A stretch of DNA of 64,000 nucleotides. Origin: Brachybacterium saurashtrense (GTDB lineage: Bacteria; Actinomycetota; Actinomycetes; Actinomycetales; Dermabacteraceae). A program made the translations under genes and the position numbers. A model generated the notes under the pieces. It worked only from the letters and a program-made list of their open reading frames with translations, did no database searches and was not told the origin of the DNA. Location: the NCBI RefSeq assembly GCF_003355475.1, contig NZ_CP031356.1, positions 930,001 to 994,000 on the forward strand. Reading direction: 5' to 3'. Below are positions 61,010-64,000 of this stretch, in pieces (position 1 is the first letter of the stretch; every line of letters starts with the position of its first letter).

Positions 61010-62857
61010 TCAGGCGTCGCCGCGGCGGGGACCGCGGCGCGGGGCGTCGTAGCGACCGCCGCGCTCGTCACGACGGGGTCGGTCGTCGCGGCGGAAGGGT
61101 CGCTCGCCGTCCCGGCGCGGCCCCTTGCCGCCGCGCGGGCCGCGGTCCGGGCCGATGCGCAGCTCCCGACCACCCACCTGGGCGCGCGAGATCCGCTCCA
61201 TCTGCTCCGCGCTCAGCGAGCCTCGGATCTGCACCAGCGAGAAGTGCGGGAAGATCTGGATCTTGCCGATGTCCTTGCCGTGCAGGCCGCCCTCGCCGGT
61301 GATCGCGCCGACGATGCCCGGCGGACGGGCGCCGTGGTTGTGGCCCACGCCCACCTTGTAGGAGGTGTACCCGTGCTCCGTGGGCGTGGCCTCGCGCGGG
61401 CCGCGGTCGCGCGAGCGCTCCTCGGTGCGCGGCGACGGGGCGGTGAACTCCTCCTCTTCGGTGGCGGAGCCCGGGCCGTCGTCGCCCACCGACATGGCGC
61501 CCAGCGCGGCCACCAGATCCAGCGGGTCGATCTCGTTCTCGGCGACGAACTCGCCGATCAGCTCGCGGTACAGCTCCAGCCGGCCCCGGGAGATGCGCTC
61601 GGGGACCTGGGTGAGCAGCGCGGCGAGGCGATGCTTGGAGACGTCGCGGGGCGAGGGGATGGTCGCCTCGGCGAGGGTCTGCTTCGTGGCGCGCTCGATG
61701 TTCTTCAGCGCGCGGCGCTCGTGGGGGCCGATGAAGGTCAGCGCTTCGCCCGAGCGGCCGGCGCGGCCGGTGCGGCCGATCCGGTGGACGTAGGACTCCG
61801 CCTCCTTCGGCACATCGAAGTTGACGACCAGGCCGATCCGCTCCACATCCAGGCCGCGGGCGGCGACGTCGGTGGCGACGAGCACCTGCAGCGAGCCGTC
61901 GCGCAGCCGCTCGACGATCTTCTCGCGCTCCTTCTGCGGCACGTCGCCGCTGATGGAGGCGGCGATCAGGCCGCGGGCCACCAGCGAGGTGCCCACCTCC
62001 TCGGCCGCGGCACGGGTGCGCACGAACACGATCGCCGCCTCGGCGGGAGACGTCGCGAGCACCCGCGCGAGGGCACCGGTGCGGTGGCGGAAGGGCACCA
62101 CGGCGTAGGTCTGGCGCACGCTCTTGACGGTCGAGGACTGCGGGGTGACGCTCACCCGCACCGGATCCTTCATGTGCGTCTGGGCGACGCGCTGGATCGC
62201 CGCGGGCATCGTCGCGGAGAACAGCGCCACCTGGCGGGAGTCGGGGGAGTGGGAGAGGATCTCCTCGACGTCCTCGGCGAAGCCCATGCGGAGCATCTCG
62301 TCGGCCTCGTCGAGCACGGCCACGCGGATGGTGTCCAGGCGCAGGTTGGCCCGGCGCATGTGGTCCATCACGCGGCCTGGGGTGCCCACCACCACCTGGG
62401 CGCCGCGGGACAGCGCGCGCTCCTGGGGGCCGTAGGGGGAGCCGCCGTAGAGCGCGACCACGTCGAGCCCGCCCAGCGAGGTCGCGAAGGAGGCGATCGC
62501 GTCGGCGACCTGCATCGCCAGCTCACGGGTGGGGGCGAGCACGAGCGCCTGCACCTCCCGCACCGAGGGATCGATCGCGGCCAGCAGGGGGAGGCCGAAG
62601 GCGGCGGTCTTGCCGGTGCCGGTCTGGGCCACGCCGATCACGTCGCGGCCCTCCAGCAGCGGCGGGATCGCCTGGGCCTGGATGGCGGAGGGCGTGCTGA
62701 AGCCGAGCTCGTCGACCGCCCGGCGCAGCGGCGCCGGCAGGTCGATGTCGTCGAAGCTCGGGCTCGCCGGGGCCTCGGGTGCGGCGTCGGCGGGGGCGGT
62801 GGAGCCCTCGGCCACGGGGGCGTCGGCGGAGGCGGGGGCAGGGGAGACGTCGGTCAT
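61010..62857 (-). CDS. DEAD-box RNA helicase (DeaD/CsdA-like)
   Basis: 615 residues. Helicase motifs in order: Q motif (FSTPSAIQAQAIP), AQTGTGKT (I), PTRELAMQ (Ia), TPGRV (Ib), DEAD (II, in VLDEADEML), SAT (III), and C-terminal ATDVAARGLD (V) and HRIGRTGRAGR (VI). A DbpA-type RNA-binding domain follows (~residues 485-560: YKVGVGHNHGARPPGIVGAITGEGGLHGKDIGKIQIFPHFSLVQI), then an Arg/Gly/Asp-rich tail. It probably acts in ribosome assembly or mRNA turnover. ATG 62857 follows AAGGACACC. Confidence 0.93.
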   Translation of the reverse strand: MTDVSPAPASADAPVAEGSTAPADAAPEAPASPSFDDIDLPAPLRRAVDELGFSTPSAIQAQAIPPLLEGRDVIGVAQTGTGKTAAFGLPLLAAIDPSVREVQALVLAPTRELAMQVADAIASFATSLGGLDVVALYGGSPYGPQERALSRGAQVVVGTPGRVMDHMRRANLRLDTIRVAVLDEADEMLRMGFAEDVEEILSHSPDSRQVALFSATMPAAIQRVAQTHMKDPVRVSVTPQSSTVKSVRQTYAVVPFRHRTGALARVLATSPAEAAIVFVRTRAAAEEVGTSLVARGLIAASISGDVPQKEREKIVERLRDGSLQVLVATDVAARGLDVERIGLVVNFDVPKEAESYVHRIGRTGRAGRSGEALTFIGPHERRALKNIERATKQTLAEATIPSPRDVSKHRLAALLTQVPERISRGRLELYRELIGEFVAENEIDPLDLVAALGAMSVGDDGPGSATEEEEFTAPSPRTEERSRDRGPREATPTEHGYTSYKVGVGHNHGARPPGIVGAITGEGGLHGKDIGKIQIFPHFSLVQIRGSLSAEQMERISRAQVGGRELRIGPDRGPRGGKGPRRDGERPFRRDDRPRRDERGGRYDAPRRGPRRGDA

Positions 62858-63174
62858 GGTGTCCTTCGACAGTCAGGGGATGAACAAGCCCTCACGTGTC
62901 GCTAGGGCAGGGGCGCCCACACATCTCGCACGACGAGGGCCGTGCGACAGCACGGCGTGGCTCGGGCGAACTCGGGCGGAACAGGACCCGCGATCTCGCA
63001 GGTCGGACCGTGGACGAGTCTACGGGCAGCATGGCGCGATCAACAGGCCCCCGATGGCGAGATCGCTCACCCTCCGCGGTAGGGTGGGTCCTCCACGCGC
63101 CCCCGCGTGACGGGCCCCGAGGCCCTCCCGCCCGGACGCGCCCCACCCTGTCGTCACCACCAGAAGGACACCCC
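62858..63174. other. 317-bp divergent promoter region, no gene seen
   Basis: It holds the helicase and aspS promoters. TAGGGT around 63082-63087 is a -10 candidate for aspS. TCACC and GGGTGG occur here, but with a wider gap than in the island boxes, so I do not count them as a regulon site. Confidence 0.5.
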
Positions 63175-64000
63175 GTGCTGCGCACCCACACCGCCGGTGA
63201 GCTCCGCCAGGAGCACATCGGACAGACCGTCACCCTCACCGGCTGGATCGGCCGTCGCCGTGACCACGGCGGCGTGACGTTCCTCGATCTGCGCGACGCC
63301 GGCGGCGTCACCCAGGTGGTGGTGCGCGAGGACGAGGCGATGCACCTGCGGGGCGAGTACGTGCTCAAGGTGATCGGCACCGTGGGCCGTCGCCCGGAGG
63401 GCAACGAGAACCCGCAGCTGCCCACCGGCGACATCGAGGTCACCGCGACCGAGGTCGAGGTGCTCAGCACCTCCGCACCGCTGCCCTTCCAGCTCGACGA
63501 GCACAGCGAGGTGGGCGAGGAGGCGCGCCTGCGCTACCGCTACCTGGACCTGCGGCGGCAGGGCCCCGCCGCCGCGATGCGCCTGCGCTCCGAGGTGAAC
63601 CGCGCCGCCCGCGACACCCTGCTGGACCAGGGCTTCGTCGAGGTGGAGACGCCCACCCTCACCCGCTCCACCCCCGAGGGGGCCCGCGACTTCGTGGTGC
63701 CCGCGCGCCTCGCGCCCGGCTCCTGGTACGCGCTGCCCCAGTCCCCGCAGCTGTTCAAGCAGCTGCTGATGGTGGGCGGCATCGAGAAGTACTTCCAGCT
63801 GGCCCGCTGCTACCGCGACGAGGACTTCCGCGCGGACCGCCAGCCCGAGTTCACGCAGCTCGACGTGGAGATGAGCTTCGTGGACCAGGAGGACGTCATC
63901 GCGCTGGCCGAGCAGATCCTCGCCGCCGTGTGGGCGAAGGGCGGTCACGAGGTCGCCGGTCCGTTCCCGCGCATCACCTACGCCGAGTCCATGCGTCGCT
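63175..64000 (+). CDS. aspS: aspartate--tRNA ligase, 3' end beyond the window
   Basis: The open frame from GTG 63175 to the window end gives 275 residues. The N-terminal OB anticodon domain reads [48 protein letters not shown]. The catalytic start is [11 protein letters not shown], followed by [26 protein letters not shown] (motif 1), [47 protein letters not shown] (motif 2). AGAAGGA lies ~7 nt upstream. Whether it is the discriminating or non-discriminating type cannot be judged here. Confidence 0.96.
   Translation, partial: MLRTHTAGELRQEHIGQTVTLTGWIGRRRDHGGVTFLDLRDAGGVTQVVVREDEAMHLRGEYVLKVIGTVGRRPEGNENPQLPTGDIEVTATEVEVLSTSAPLPFQLDEHSEVGEEARLRYRYLDLRRQGPAAAMRLRSEVNRAARDTLLDQGFVEVETPTLTRSTPEGARDFVVPARLAPGSWYALPQSPQLFKQLLMVGGIEKYFQLARCYRDEDFRADRQPEFTQLDVEMSFVDQEDVIALAEQILAAVWAKGGHEVAGPFPRITYAESMRR

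Noticed and set aside
63066-63090. Further regulon box before aspS (TCACC ... GGGTGG)
   Set aside because: The half-sites are separated by ten bases instead of six and the spacing to the -10 does not fit.

Overview
The window reads as chromosome of a high-G+C actinobacterium. The reasons are G/C-ending codons throughout, many GTG starts, a TreX/TreY/TreZ trehalose set, a DUF349 protein, PrsW, and the order thrS-HIT-prsW-yebC-ruvCAB-yajC-secDF-apt-relA. A Brachybacterium-like (Dermabacteraceae) host is my best guess from gene order and protein style; no search was run.

Layout. Positions 1-9252 hold an alpha/beta hydrolase (cut by the window start), zapE, and on the minus strand glgX-treY-treZ, which turn glycogen-type glucans into trehalose. 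Positions 9348-10318 hold six tRNA genes: Gly(GCC) and Val(GAC) on the minus strand, then Val(CAC), Gly(GCC), Cys(GCA) and Val(GAC) on the plus strand. An azoR-like flavodoxin-fold oxidoreductase follows. In an island-free relative I expect it to lie directly before thrS.

Positions 11206-41917 are a ~30.7 kb genomic island placed between azoR and thrS. A perfect 482-bp direct repeat (10724-11205 = 41918-42399) flanks it, and tRNA-Val 3'-end fragments sit at both ends. The island has visibly lower G+C and mixed codon use. It carries stress- and envelope-type genes: a GAP/Sap-family membrane protein, two DUF1269 proteins, an HdeD-like protein, three SulP anion transporters, two arylsulfatases, a sulfatase-methyltransferase-FGE-HAD operon, an AI-2E family transporter, DUF4203-like and YggT-like membrane proteins, a cardiolipin synthase, PLDc_N/SHOCT, DUF6325 and SHOCT proteins, and two large LuxR-type (LAL) ATPase regulators. 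The sulfatase-methyltransferase-FGE-HAD operon is joined by ATGA overlaps, and its first three genes are broken by frameshifts or a stop. An IS256-type transposase remnant is present; no integrase was seen.

The most notable pattern is a 17-bp inverted repeat, TCACC-N6-GGGTGA, upstream of most island transcription units. In about nine of thirteen cases a -10-like hexamer (xAxxxT) lies exactly 22 nt downstream, with three more at 21 or 23 nt. This puts the site centre near -43, where LuxR-type class II activators bind. The island therefore looks like one regulon, probably driven by one of its own LAL regulators. Two members (SulP at 18361, arylsulfatase at 30853) would be leaderless.

Positions 42429-64000 return to core genes: thrS, HIT, prsW, yebC, ruvC, a LexA-like box, ruvA-ruvB, yajC, secD-secF-apt, relA, an AbiEi-like protein, a DUF349 protein, hisS, a thioredoxin, a DEAD-box helicase, and the start of aspS.
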